Notes under the pieces: model-generated
What the model was told of the DNA's origin: nothing
The model's database searches: none
What the model saw: only the letters and a program-made list of their open reading frames with translations
NCBI GenBank assembly: GCA_002423435.1
Contig: DIWE01000043.1
Coordinates: 182,211 to 246,210, forward strand
Direction: 5' to 3'
DNA from: Clostridiales bacterium UBA6114
GTDB taxonomy: Bacteria > Bacillota > Clostridia > Oscillospirales > Butyricicoccaceae
DNA: 64,000 nt
Shown: positions 41,792-50,675 of the stretch, in pieces
Layout of the letters: the number at the start of each line of letters is the position of its first letter
Numbering within the stretch: position 1 is the stretch's first letter
Made by a program: the position numbers and the translations under genes

Positions 41792-42711
41792 TGCAGCCGT
41801 CGATGAGCGTTGACTTTTGCGGCGTCCGATTCAAGAACCCGGTGGTCACGGCGTCGGGCACCTTCGGCTTCGGCCGGGAATATGCCGCGTTTTACGACCT
41901 GTCGGAGCTCGGCGGGATCTGCATCAAGGGGATCACGCCAAAAAAGCGGCTCGGGAACCCGCCGCCGAGAATCGCCGAGACGCCGATGGGCATCCTAAAC
42001 AGCGTCGGGCTGCAAAACCCGGGCGTCGACGCGTTTTTGCGCGACGAGCTGCCGTTTCTGAAACAGTTTGATACGAGGATCATTGCAAACATCTCTGGAA
42101 ACACCGTGTCCGAATACTGCGAAATGGCGGAGAAGCTCTCCGATTCGGACGTCGACCTGATCGAGATGAACATCTCCTGCCCGAATGTGAAGGCGGGCGG
42201 CATGGCGTTCGGGACGTCTCCTACAATGGTTTCCGAGGTCGTTTCGGAAACCAGAAAGCATGCGGGAAAGCCGGTTGTCGTGAAGCTTTCCCCGAATGTG
42301 GCCGATATCGCGGAGATCGCCGTCGCCGCCGAGGGCGCGGGCGCGGACGCGCTGTCGCTTATAAACACGATCCTCGCCATGCGGATCGACATCAGGACGA
42401 GGCGGCCGATTCTGCACCAAAACCTGGGCGGCTTGTCCGGCCCGGCCATATTTCCCGTCGCCCTGCGGATGGTATATCAGGTCAAAAGGGCGGTCAAAAT
42501 ACCGCTGATCGGCATGGGCGGCATCCGGACGGGGGAGGACGCCGTCGAGATGATGCTCGCGGGCGCGTCGCTCGTCGCGGTCGGCACGGCCAGCTTTTCC
42601 GAACCGACGGCACCTCTGCTGGTGCGCGACGGGATCGAGGGGTATCTTGCGGCAGACGGAATCGGGGGCGTCGGGGAGCTTTGCGGCGCGGTGGAGGAAT
42701 ACAGGGATTAG
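41791..42711 (+). CDS. pyrD: dihydroorotate dehydrogenase, class 1B catalytic subunit
   Basis: 306 aa. FMN barrel with FKNPVVTASGTFGFG at the start, the ISGNTVSEY strand, NISCPNVKAGG with the catalytic cysteine, and GMGGIRTGEDAVEMMLAGA for phosphate binding. Class 1B is indicated by the Cys base and adjacent pyrK. ATG 41791 shares a base with the pyrK stop (TGATG). It is the last pyr gene; pyrB, pyrI and pyrE are not in the window. Confidence 0.95.
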   Translation: MQPSMSVDFCGVRFKNPVVTASGTFGFGREYAAFYDLSELGGICIKGITPKKRLGNPPPRIAETPMGILNSVGLQNPGVDAFLRDELPFLKQFDTRIIANISGNTVSEYCEMAEKLSDSDVDLIEMNISCPNVKAGGMAFGTSPTMVSEVVSETRKHAGKPVVVKLSPNVADIAEIAVAAEGAGADALSLINTILAMRIDIRTRRPILHQNLGGLSGPAIFPVALRMVYQVKRAVKIPLIGMGGIRTGEDAVEMMLAGASLVAVGTASFSEPTAPLLVRDGIEGYLAADGIGGVGELCGAVEEYRD

Positions 42712-42775
42712 GAACATCTGCCCGGCGCGCGTGAGCGGCCCCGATATTGTTAGGGCATAGCGAAAGGAAGGTCGT

Positions 42776-43930
42776 ATGACGAAGATTTACCTTGTAAGAC
42801 ACGGCGAGGCGGAGGGAAACCTGTACCGCCGGTGCCAGGGCTGGTACGACAGCCTGCTGACGAAAAAGGCGGTTGAAAAGCAGCTTCCGGCGCTTCGGGA
42901 AAGGTTTTCCGATGTCCGCTTGGACGCTGTTTATTCAAGCGACATATTGCGGGCCCACAGCACCGTCCGGCCGATCGCCGACGAGCACGGCCTTGAGCTG
43001 ATCCCGGAGCCGGGACTGCGGGAAATCAATCTCGGGGAGTGGGAGGACCGCCCTTGGGGAGAGCTGCCGCGCCTTTATCCGGAGGAGATGGACGCGTGGG
43101 ATCATCGCCCGTGGGAGGTGCGCGTTCCGGGAGGCGAGACCTACGAGCAGGTCGAAAGACGGCTTAAAGGGACATTGCTTCGCATCGCCGAAAAGCACGA
43201 TGGAGGGACCGTCCTCGCCGGTTCCCACGGCGTCGCGACGAGATCCGTGCTTTGCATGGCGCTTTACGGGTCGCTCAGGTCTCTCGACAAGCTGCGCTGG
43301 TGCGACAACACGGCCGTCAACCTGCTGACGGTTGAAAACGGAAAAATATCCGTTGATTTTTATAACGATAATTCCCATCTCGGCGAGCTTTGCAGCACGC
43401 TTGCAACGCAGAAGTGGTGGAGGGACAGCGACGAGCCGGCCGACTTTCACATGTGGTTCCGGCCGGTCGACCTTAAGACGGATGCCGAGGAATTCCTCAC
43501 CTGGGGAAAGGCGTTTCATCAAAGCGCGTACGGAGAAAGCGCGGCGTTCGACGCCGGGGCGTTTTTGAGGGAAAGCGGATTACTTCAGAAGGAGCACCCG
43601 CGCGCCCTGCTTTTCGCGATGCTGCGCGAGCGGGTAAGCGGACTTTTGCGGCTTGACGCCGAAGCGCTCCGGGAGGAGGGCTGCGGCTTAGTAAGGACGG
43701 TCATTGTCGACGAGAAGCTGCGCGGGAAGGGATTTTCATCGCAGCTTCTGGGCGAGGCGGTCAGCGCTTTTCGAAAGGCCTCCTGCCGGTCGATCGCCGC
43801 AAACGTCGCCGACGGCAACGAAAGGGCGATGGGCTTTTACCGAAAGCACGGGTTTTTGAGCGCGGGAGAGATTCCGGGGCATACCGTGATGAAGAAAAGC
43901 ATCGAGGTTAAAAATCCGCTCAGGGCATAA
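42776..43930 (+). CDS. histidine phosphatase - GNAT acetyltransferase fusion
   Basis: 384 aa. Residues 1-200 are a histidine-phosphatase domain: VRHGEAEGN (catalytic His9), YSSDILRAHST, REINLGEWEDRPW, and VLAGSHGVATRSVL with the second His. Residues about 240-375 form a GNAT domain: VRTVIVDEKLRGKGFSSQLL is the acetyl-CoA pyrophosphate loop (R/Q-x-x-G-x-G/A variant RGKGFS), followed by NVADGNERAMGFYRKHGFLS. The linker (WRDSDEPADFHMWFRPVD) is polar. It might dephosphorylate and acetylate a small molecule in sequence, but substrates are unknown. AAAGGAAGG precedes ATG 42776; 64 bp after pyrD, perhaps cotranscribed. Confidence 0.85.
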   Translation: MTKIYLVRHGEAEGNLYRRCQGWYDSLLTKKAVEKQLPALRERFSDVRLDAVYSSDILRAHSTVRPIADEHGLELIPEPGLREINLGEWEDRPWGELPRLYPEEMDAWDHRPWEVRVPGGETYEQVERRLKGTLLRIAEKHDGGTVLAGSHGVATRSVLCMALYGSLRSLDKLRWCDNTAVNLLTVENGKISVDFYNDNSHLGELCSTLATQKWWRDSDEPADFHMWFRPVDLKTDAEEFLTWGKAFHQSAYGESAAFDAGAFLRESGLLQKEHPRALLFAMLRERVSGLLRLDAEALREEGCGLVRTVIVDEKLRGKGFSSQLLGEAVSAFRKASCRSIAANVADGNERAMGFYRKHGFLSAGEIPGHTVMKKSIEVKNPLRA

Positions 43931-43952
43931 TTTTAAAGACTGGCAATGTTTT

Positions 43953-43976
43953 TGCCGCAGGCAAGGGCCTGCTGCA
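43953..43976. repeat. left direct repeat around repeat-element copy 2
   Basis: 24 bp matching 44169-44192 with one mismatch; it contains the palindrome GCAGGC-AAGG-GCCTGC, a terminator-type stem between convergent genes. Confidence 0.75.
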
Positions 43977-44164
43977 GAGGCTGTCGAAAAACTCGACAGC
44001 CTTTCGAGGGGGAATCCAATTCCCCCTCGATGCTCCTCCAGGGGCGGACAAAACCAAGGGTTTTGTCCAGTGTGTCCTCCGCCGGCGCATGTCCGCCTGC
44101 GGACTTATCCCAAGTTAAGGGGCTCCGGCCCCTTAACAATTCCCAAAACATGCTTTTTCGACAC
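43977..44164 (+). mobile_element. 188-bp non-autonomous repeat element, copy 2 (MITE-like)
   Basis: Same orientation and chain of hairpins as copy 1 at 8349-8536. Several differences are paired: the base pair at the foot of the second hairpin is T-A in copy 1 and C-G in copy 2, which supports that the fold is maintained. It is flanked by 24-bp near-identical repeats of a different terminator hairpin, again between two convergent genes. Small reading frames of 71 and 93 codons cross the two copies on the minus strand, but they take their ends from flanking DNA and I do not regard them as genes. Confidence 0.75.
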
Positions 44165-44168
44165 TCTG

Positions 44169-44192
44169 TGCCGCAGGCAAGGGCCTGCGGCA
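44169..44192. terminator. right direct repeat; terminator hairpin
   Basis: TGCCGCAGGC-AAGG-GCCTGCGGCA, a 10-bp perfect stem followed by AATATATTTTAT. Partner of 43953-43976. Confidence 0.65.
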
Positions 44193-44210
44193 AATATATT
44201 TTATACAAAT

Positions 44211-44993
44211 TCAAATAAATTTGATTGAGATATTGCCCAGCGTTGAAAATTCCGCGCGAAAAGCGTCGTTCGGCGCGATGCTTATAGGCGAAACAGCCGA
44301 ACCGGAAAGAATGATTTCTCCCGCTTTCAATGGATGCCCAAGCCTATTAAATTTATTTGCGGCCCATATGATCGAATTTACCGGACCGTTCATGACATCA
44401 GAGAAAGAGCCCGTTTGCGTCAACTGATCGTTTTTATATATGAGCGCGCGCTCCGAATACAAGTCGACGGAATGAATATCGATTTTTTTGCTTCCGACGA
44501 CATATGCTCCGAATGCTGCATTGTCCGCAATGATGTCTATAGCCGTTCTGCCGCTGTCGCTTGTTCTGAAATCAACGATTTCAAACGCGGCGACCACATG
44601 ATCGGTGGCCTTTACAACCTGCTCATATGTGATTTCAGGACCGGCCAGGTCGTCTTTTAATACAAACGCTATTTCCGTTTCAAGCATTGGCTGAGTGAAT
44701 TTGTCGACAGTCAAAATATCACCGCTGGTATAGGCCAGCTCATGAAACATATATCCGTAATCAGGCTCGCTGATACCTACCTGATCCCATTTTGACTGAA
44801 TCGTGAATCCTACCTTTTTTCCGGCGTGATGATAACCCGCATTTACATAACTATTGACCATTTCGCTTTGGATTTTATAGGCGTCTTCGATGGTTAAATC
44901 CGGATAACGCCCGGCAGGGCAAGCAATTTGCTGCTTTATAAGGTTGGCGCTGTAAAGAGCGCTGCTCAATTCTTTCGTCCTGTCGATATTCAT
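44211..44993 (-). CDS. 2-oxopent-4-enoate hydratase/FAH-family protein (MhpD/HpaH-like)
   Basis: 260 aa. The family pattern is visible: LTIEDAYKIQSEMV, GKKVGFTIQSKWDQVGISEPDYGYMF, then the metal-binding acidic set in METEIAFVLKDDL (E-x-E) and AAFEIVDFR, and GEIILSGSAVSPISI. Members hydrate 2-oxo-alkenoates or cleave/decarboxylate related 2-oxo acids with Mg2+. Start ATG 44993 has AAAGGA upstream. It is last in a minus-strand sugar-acid catabolic cluster, where it may act on a 2-oxo-3-deoxy acid or its dehydration product. Confidence 0.82.
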   Translation of the reverse strand: MNIDRTKELSSALYSANLIKQQIACPAGRYPDLTIEDAYKIQSEMVNSYVNAGYHHAGKKVGFTIQSKWDQVGISEPDYGYMFHELAYTSGDILTVDKFTQPMLETEIAFVLKDDLAGPEITYEQVVKATDHVVAAFEIVDFRTSDSGRTAIDIIADNAAFGAYVVGSKKIDIHSVDLYSERALIYKNDQLTQTGSFSDVMNGPVNSIIWAANKFNRLGHPLKAGEIILSGSAVSPISIAPNDAFRAEFSTLGNISIKFI

Positions 44994-45041
44994 CTCATAG
45001 TCCTTTCTCTAATGGCTTATCAGAGGACAAACAGTTTATAT

Positions 45042-45698
45042 TCACTGCCTGCCAATCTCAAGCAAAAAAGCTTTTGCCAGATCGGTTATCTTATCGTACT
45101 CCCCGGCCTCGATCCATTTTTTGTTGACAAGGTTTCCTCCCACGCCGGCGCCCACGCATCCGGCATCGAAGTATTCCCTAATATTGATTTGGTTGATACC
45201 GCCCACTGCCATCAGCTTCACCTGGCTTAATGGGGTTTTCAGAGCTTTGATGTAACCGCTGCCGAAATTCGATGCGGGAAACACTTTGACAAAATCCGCC
45301 CCCGAATTATGCGCACCGAGAATTTCTGTTGGAGTGAGCGCTCCCGGAATGGAAACGAGCCCCAATTTGCGAGTCGTTTCTATAACAGCAAGATCTGTGT
45401 TGGGAGATATGATATACTTTGCGCCGGCTGTCGCAGCCATTTGTACAAGCTCCGGTGTTGTTACCGTTCCGGCACCTGCGAGCACACGGCCCCCAAAATG
45501 CCTGCTGATTGCCGCTATGGCATCCGCCGTAGCGGGGAAATCCCCGCGCTGATTAAAGGTCACTTCAATCAACTCAATTCCGCCTTTGTAAAGCGCCTCT
45601 GCAAGTGCCAAGGTTTTCTTTTCTTCTACTCCTCTTATAATAGCGATAATCTTTTTTTCAATGATTTTTTTAATTACCGTCGACCGCATTTCCTTCAT
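45042..45698 (-). CDS. eda: 2-dehydro-3-deoxy-phosphogluconate (KDPG/KHG) aldolase family
   Basis: About 218 aa. Class I aldolase barrel: IIAIIRGVEEKKTLALAEALYKGGIELIEVTFNQRG with the conserved Arg and Glu, GAGTVTTPELVQMAATAGAKYIISPN holding the Schiff-base Lys, then FVKVFPASNFGSGYIKALKTPL and LMAVGGIN. It cleaves KDPG, KHG or a 2-oxo-3-deoxy acid to pyruvate plus an aldehyde. The start is uncertain between ATG 45698 and ATG 45686; AAGGG lies just before the first. In this cluster it is the likely end step from a dehydrated sugar acid. Confidence 0.9.
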   Translation of the reverse strand: MKEMRSTVIKKIIEKKIIAIIRGVEEKKTLALAEALYKGGIELIEVTFNQRGDFPATADAIAAISRHFGGRVLAGAGTVTTPELVQMAATAGAKYIISPNTDLAVIETTRKLGLVSIPGALTPTEILGAHNSGADFVKVFPASNFGSGYIKALKTPLSQVKLMAVGGINQINIREYFDAGCVGAGVGGNLVNKKWIEAGEYDKITDLAKAFLLEIGRQ

Positions 45699-45769
45699 CA
45701 CCCTTTTCCGCCGTCGCTTTGGACTTTTCGTTACATACCATTCTTACCCCAAACGGGTTCCCCCTTGAC

Positions 45770-46768
45770 TCAGAGGGATAAAATTTCTTCCCAAATGTTA
45801 TCGTTAACAGGAATACCATTTTTCAGATTGTCATTTCGCGTATCCAGCGCAATTTGACCGGTAAATATAATGGAACTGCTTTCGTTTGCTTCTTCCGAGC
45901 CTAACAAATACTCCACTGATTTTTCAATAATTTTTTCCGAAAGGGGCTGGGGGGCAATCGCACGGTAATTGATCGCGATAAACATCTGCGAAACATCGAC
46001 ATTATCGCCGAATTCTGAAATGGCCGCGGTGGTATTGCCAAGAGCGGTCGCGGCGGCGAAAACATCCAGAAGATGTGCAAGCGCAGCGCCTTTCCAATAG
46101 CCTGTCGGAAGGATTCTCTGGCTTTTGATGACCTCGCCCGGGTCTTTTGTCAAATTGCCGGCGGTATCAAATCCCGCGTCGATGGGCATCTGTTTTTTGT
46201 TCAGCGCCGCAACCTCAAGCGCCCCATAGGAAAATTGAGACATTGCAATATCACAAATCAAATGACCTTTTTTCCGTGGAAAGGCAAACACCAATGGGTT
46301 GTTCCCCAGACGGCAGTCCAAAGCGCCCCATGTCGGCATGTTGGGAAGCGTATTTGTAAAGCAGATTGCCGCCATGCCGGCATTACACGCGCGATATCCG
46401 TAAGTGGCAGCCCTTAACCAATGGTTCGTGTTGCGCAAAGCCACGCAGCCAACGCCGTGCCGCTGCGCAAGCTCGATTGCGCGGTCCGTACAGAATATTG
46501 CGTTCGGGATTCCGATCCCGCTGTTTCCGTCATAGCTTTCAAGTCCGCCGAAAGCGGCAACCAGCGCAGCTTCGCTTTTTGGTTTTGCATGGCCAAGCCG
46601 GATGCTTTTGATCAGGGACGGGAATCGGTTGACACCGTGCGAGTATGTCCCCTCCAGTGAATTTTCGGCCATTACGGTTGCAATCAGGTTTGCCTTGTCG
46701 GGTGGACAATCATATTTCAGTAAGATTTTTTCAAGTTGAGCCACGATATTTTCAAAACGCAATCTCAT
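45770..46768 (-). CDS. Ldh-family malate/L-lactate/ureidoglycolate dehydrogenase (YiaK-like)
   Basis: 332 aa. The distinct non-Rossmann NAD(P) fold of the Ldh/YiaK family is recognisable: NSLEGTYSHGVNRFPSLI with the catalytic His, GVGCVALRNTNHWLRAATYGY, and ICFTNTLPNMPTWGA, LGNNPLVFAFP. Members reduce 2-oxo acids, including 2,3-diketo-gulonate (YiaK). GGAGATG precedes ATG 46768. The terminator at 46826-46860 separates it from the upstream gene, so it may start its own transcript with the aldolase and hydratase. Confidence 0.87.
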   Translation of the reverse strand: MRLRFENIVAQLEKILLKYDCPPDKANLIATVMAENSLEGTYSHGVNRFPSLIKSIRLGHAKPKSEAALVAAFGGLESYDGNSGIGIPNAIFCTDRAIELAQRHGVGCVALRNTNHWLRAATYGYRACNAGMAAICFTNTLPNMPTWGALDCRLGNNPLVFAFPRKKGHLICDIAMSQFSYGALEVAALNKKQMPIDAGFDTAGNLTKDPGEVIKSQRILPTGYWKGAALAHLLDVFAAATALGNTTAAISEFGDNVDVSQMFIAINYRAIAPQPLSEKIIEKSVEYLLGSEEANESSSIIFTGQIALDTRNDNLKNGIPVNDNIWEEILSL

Positions 46769-46825
46769 TCAAACATCTCCTCAAATAACAGACTTAATGC
46801 GCAGCTGCCGGAAAAATGACTTTTG

Positions 46826-46860
46826 CAAAAAGACCCGTCATTTCCCTCTGACGGGTCTTT
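46826..46860 (-). terminator. terminator inside the sugar-acid cluster
   Basis: 12-bp stem AAAGACCCGTCA / TGACGGGTCTTT with an 8-nt loop; on the minus strand it runs into TTTTTGC. It separates the frameshifted dehydrogenase from the Ldh-family gene. Confidence 0.75.
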
Positions 46861-46943
46861 GCGCGTCGACCATTGCCACGTTATTTATCAGGGCTCAAGC
46901 GAGCGCCGGACTTCAGAAAATATGCTGCTTAAATTCTTCCGCT

Positions 46944-48055
46944 TTACACGTTTAATAGCCTGAGCTGCCTAATCACTTCATCACCAAATCCCGTTGTCGA
47001 AGCGTTTCCTTTCATATCGGATGTGCGGACCCCGGCTTTGAAAGTATTGGTGACGGCCAGATCAAGCATTTTTGCCGCGGCTAAAAGCGCCTCATCTTTA
47101 TTTTTTCTGCCAAGCCATTCAAGCATCATCCCACCGGACAAAATCGTTGCGGTCGGGTTTACTATGTTCTTGCCCGTAAGAGTGGGCGCCGTGCCGTGAG
47201 ACGGCTGGAACATTGCTTTCTCGTCGCCGATATCGCCGGAAGGGGCCATTCCCAAGCCGCCGATGTATGCCGCGGCCAAATCGGAAATAATGTCGCCATG
47301 GGAGTTTTCCGCCACTATGACGTCATAATTCTCGGGAAATTGAGTCATCAAAAGCGTAATCGCGTCTATCATGGTGTTTTCGGCATTTACTCTGCCCTCG
47401 TATTGCTTTGCAATCTCTTCAAATATCTGCTTAAAGAAAGAGAAGGTGACGAGATTGTTGCCTTTATGCGTGCAGGTAACCAGACGCTTGCCGTCCAACA
47501 GCCTGCCATTTCTCGAAAGCGCGAGCTCAAAGGCGTACTTATGGATTCTTTCACTGCCCTTTCTCGTAATGATCTGCGTATCCACGGCGACGTCGTTCTG
47601 CACGCATACTCCGCCGCCAACGCGAACAAACCCTCGGTATTCTCGCGCAGGATGACAAAGTCTATGTTGTCGTGCCCAGAAAGAGCGGAGGAAATGCCCG
47701 GATACAGCTTTATGGGGCGAACGCCCGCATAAAGGTCGAACCCAAAACGAAGCTTAAACATGCCGTCGGCGCCGTTTACTTCCGTGCCTTTTTCATTCAG
47801 AATCATTTGGCCCGGCTTGTTCATGCCCATTGAACCCATATACATCGCGTCGGCAGCCGCGCAGCCCTTGAGAACCTCATCGCTTATCACTTGTTTATCG
47901 ACTAAGTATTGCGTTGTGCCGACATTATAATTCTGGAAGTCCAATTCAAACCCGCCGTTTATTTCGGTTAAAGCTTTTAATACTTTAGTGCCTACTGCAA
48001 TAATTTCCGGGCCTACTCCATCTCCGGGCAGATTTGCGATATGATACTTTCTCAA
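46944..48055 (-). pseudogene. isopropylmalate/isocitrate/tartrate dehydrogenase family, frameshifted
   Basis: Two overlapping frames together make one normal ~370-aa protein. The first (from 48055, TTG start, AAAGGAGCG upstream) covers YHIANLPGDGVGPEII to FVILRENTEGL. The second takes over near 47625 with GGGVCVQNDVAVDTQIITRKGS and continues through GDIISDLAAAYIGGLGMAPSG and QPSHGTAPTLTGKN to the stop at 46944. The switch falls right after the substrate-binding RENTEG motif, so a single-base change has broken the gene; a sequencing error is also possible because both halves are otherwise well conserved. An intact enzyme would oxidatively decarboxylate a 2-hydroxy acid such as tartrate or malate with NAD. 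Confidence 0.85.
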
Positions 48056-48132
48056 AATACTCGCTCCTTTTTCATTTCTTAATTGGTCTGATTGTTCTTT
48101 GAATTAAATTGAATTGATTTGCAGACGGGTAA

Positions 48133-49278
48133 CTAAATTTTATATTTTTCAAGCACTTTTCTGTTTACGGTAATACCGATACCGGGCTTGTCGGGCACTT
48201 TCACATAACCGTCTTCAAAAACTATGCTGTCCGCGCCGATCAGGTCGAGACGGAACGGGTGGCTGGACTGGTCGAACTCGACCATAGGCTCGATGGGATT
48301 ATGGCTGAGCGGAGTGGGCACCAGGGTTGCAATAAATTGCAGGGATGCCGCAAGACCGACGCCTGAACCCCACACATGCGGAACCAAAGCGGTGTTATAA
48401 GTCTGAGTCAGCACAGAAATCTTTTTGCATTCGGTAAACCCGCCCGAAGAACACAAATCGGGCTGATAGATGTCAAGCGCCCGGTGTTCCAGCCAACGCT
48501 TGAAATTCTGTTTGCCGAACAGATTTTCGCCGGCGGCTATATATGTACCGGTTAAATTGCGAAGCGCTGCATAGCCTTCGAGATCCTCAGGCGGCAGGAG
48601 CTCTTCAAAGAATTCAAGCTTTTGATCCGCAAGCTCATATAAAAGTCTTCTGGCAACTGCCTGACTATACGCGCAGTTGGCATCGGCCATAAGCTTTATA
48701 TCCATGCCGAGCGCCTCGCGCACGGAGCGAATGTAATGAATATCCTCCGAAACCCCGAAGCCTACCTTCAGCTTCATGCCCTTAAAACCCTTTTCGACAT
48801 ATCCCTGCGCCTCTTCAATCGCCGCCTGCGGGTATTTTTTTCCTTTCTTGCGGTAGAACCCTGTCGCATACGCAAAAATTTTATCGCGATATCGTCCGCC
48901 GATCAGATTATAGACCGGCTGTCCGAGACTTTTGCCCATTGCATCCCAGATCGCGATATCAATCCCGCTTTGCGCGTTAATGGAAATACCCTGCTGACCA
49001 ACCGGCCGAACATGGTTGTACAGACGCTCCCATATCACCTCGACATCATAAATGCTTTGCCCGATAACAAGGGGCTTATAGCAGTTTTCGATGAAAGAGG
49101 CGGCCATAAACGGCTCCTGCCGTCCATGGCACAGGCATTCACCAAAACCGCATATGCCGTCGGCCGTTTCAATTTCCACAATCACCGAGTCGCGCTTACG
49201 CACCCAGCCCTGAGAAAACTGGAAGGCATCGTCAAGCGGGGCGCTGATGATATGCACCCGTAGGTCTTTGATACGCAT
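48133..49278 (-). CDS. enolase-superfamily sugar-acid dehydratase/racemase (mandelate racemase subgroup)
   Basis: 381 aa. Capping domain then barrel with the expected acid-base residues: K-x-K in GMKLKVGFG, metal ligands in LMADANCAY, FFEELLPPED and AAGENLF, and the His of VPHVWGSG. Proteins of this subgroup dehydrate aldonates/aldarates or racemise hydroxy acids. The aldolase and dehydrogenases in the cluster favour a dehydratase giving a 2-oxo-3-deoxy acid. ATG 49278 is chosen because AAAGGA lies nine bases upstream; ATG 49296 precedes that site. Confidence 0.87.
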   Translation of the reverse strand: MRIKDLRVHIISAPLDDAFQFSQGWVRKRDSVIVEIETADGICGFGECLCHGRQEPFMAASFIENCYKPLVIGQSIYDVEVIWERLYNHVRPVGQQGISINAQSGIDIAIWDAMGKSLGQPVYNLIGGRYRDKIFAYATGFYRKKGKKYPQAAIEEAQGYVEKGFKGMKLKVGFGVSEDIHYIRSVREALGMDIKLMADANCAYSQAVARRLLYELADQKLEFFEELLPPEDLEGYAALRNLTGTYIAAGENLFGKQNFKRWLEHRALDIYQPDLCSSGGFTECKKISVLTQTYNTALVPHVWGSGVGLAASLQFIATLVPTPLSHNPIEPMVEFDQSSHPFRLDLIGADSIVFEDGYVKVPDKPGIGITVNRKVLEKYKI

Positions 49279-49385
49279 TTCACAAAGTCCTTTCATAATG
49301 AGTAGAGAAAGATGCTTCAGTCGTTTTTACATTCTCCAAAATCTTTTTGATTGCGGCCTGCGGAAGCCTTGCCGCCGCGTCAGAC

Positions 49386-50669
49386 TCAGATGAGAGCCAG
49401 TGAGAACCAGGGGATAAAGGTGACAAAGCCCAAAGCGACTATAAACGCAAGGATAAAAGGGATGCAGTGCCTTGCCAGCGTCATGATCGGAATATCAAAC
49501 ATGCCGCACGCCACAAACAGGTTGTTGCCAACCGGCGGGGTAACGAACCCGATCGACAGGTTTACAACCATCATCATGCCGAAATGTATCGGATCCATTC
49601 CAATGGCCAGCGCGACAGGCAATAACACCGGCGTCAGTATGAGTATCGCGGAGGACGTATTGATCAGCATTCCCGCGATCAACAGGATAACGTTAATAAT
49701 CAGGATGACAATCAACTTGGAGCTGACTGCGTTCATCATAAAAGCCGTCACGAGCGCCGGCAGCCGCAATAAGGTCACTACCCGGCCAAATACAACCGCT
49801 GCCGCAACAACCACCAGCATGGGGGTAAGCGTTTTGCCTGTTTCCACGAGTACGCCGGGGATTTCTTTGATTTTAATTGTTTTATAAATAAAAACACTCA
49901 CTGCCAGTGAATAGACAACTGCAACTGTGGCCGCCTCCGTCGGCGTGACAATGCCGCCGTAAATTCCTCCCAGAATAATAACCGGGGTCATTAAGGCCCA
50001 AAAGCTTTCCTTCAGTAGATGAAAAAATGAGTTCTTATGGAGGAGTTTAAAGTTTTCTCTAAGGATTGCCTTATTCTCCCCGCTTTTTTTGCAATGGATA
50101 AAAGCGGAAGCGGACAGGGTGACGGCTATCAATATTCCCGGAATGATACCGGCGATAAACATATCTCCGACCGACACATTTGCCGCCATCGCATACATAA
50201 TAAAAGGAATGCTTGGGGGAATGATAACACCAAGTCCGCCCGCGGTCGAAACCAACGCTGCCGAAAAGTTTCTGTCATAGCCCAAGTCAACCAAATAAGG
50301 GACCACCATGCTGCCGACCGCCGCGGTGGTAGCCGGCCCGGAGCCTGAAAGCGCGCCGTAAAACAGGCAGGTGACTACCGCCGTAATCGGGAGGCCTCCC
50401 GTAATATTGCCCATAAAATAAGCAAAAAACTCAAACAGTTTTTTTGCAATGCCGCCTCTCGCCATGACGAGGCCGGAAAAAATAAACAGCGGTACTGCAA
50501 GCAAGGGATAAGAATTGAGACCGTCGATCATGTTTTTATAAATATACGCCGGGTTTATCATCGATGTCGCGTTTGTAGCATAAGTAGAAATTGTCGAAAG
50601 TGTAAGACCGGCTCCTATCGGCACACCAATCAAAAGCGTAAAAAACAAAGTTATTGTCAATGCCGTCAT
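49386..50669 (-). CDS. dctM: TRAP transporter large permease
   Basis: 427 aa with about twelve hydrophobic segments. Motifs include LFIFSGLVMARGGIAKKLFEFF, GALSGSGPATTAAVGSMVVPYLV, AGGLGVIIPPSIPFIMYA and FGMMMVVNLSIGFVTPPVGNNLFVACGM, standard for DctM. It carries out ion-driven import of the ligand bound by the DctP subunit. It starts six bases after dctQ. Confidence 0.95.
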   Translation of the reverse strand: MTALTITLFFTLLIGVPIGAGLTLSTISTYATNATSMINPAYIYKNMIDGLNSYPLLAVPLFIFSGLVMARGGIAKKLFEFFAYFMGNITGGLPITAVVTCLFYGALSGSGPATTAAVGSMVVPYLVDLGYDRNFSAALVSTAGGLGVIIPPSIPFIMYAMAANVSVGDMFIAGIIPGILIAVTLSASAFIHCKKSGENKAILRENFKLLHKNSFFHLLKESFWALMTPVIILGGIYGGIVTPTEAATVAVVYSLAVSVFIYKTIKIKEIPGVLVETGKTLTPMLVVVAAAVVFGRVVTLLRLPALVTAFMMNAVSSKLIVILIINVILLIAGMLINTSSAILILTPVLLPVALAIGMDPIHFGMMMVVNLSIGFVTPPVGNNLFVACGMFDIPIMTLARHCIPFILAFIVALGFVTFIPWFSLALI

Positions 50670-50675
50670 GATTCC

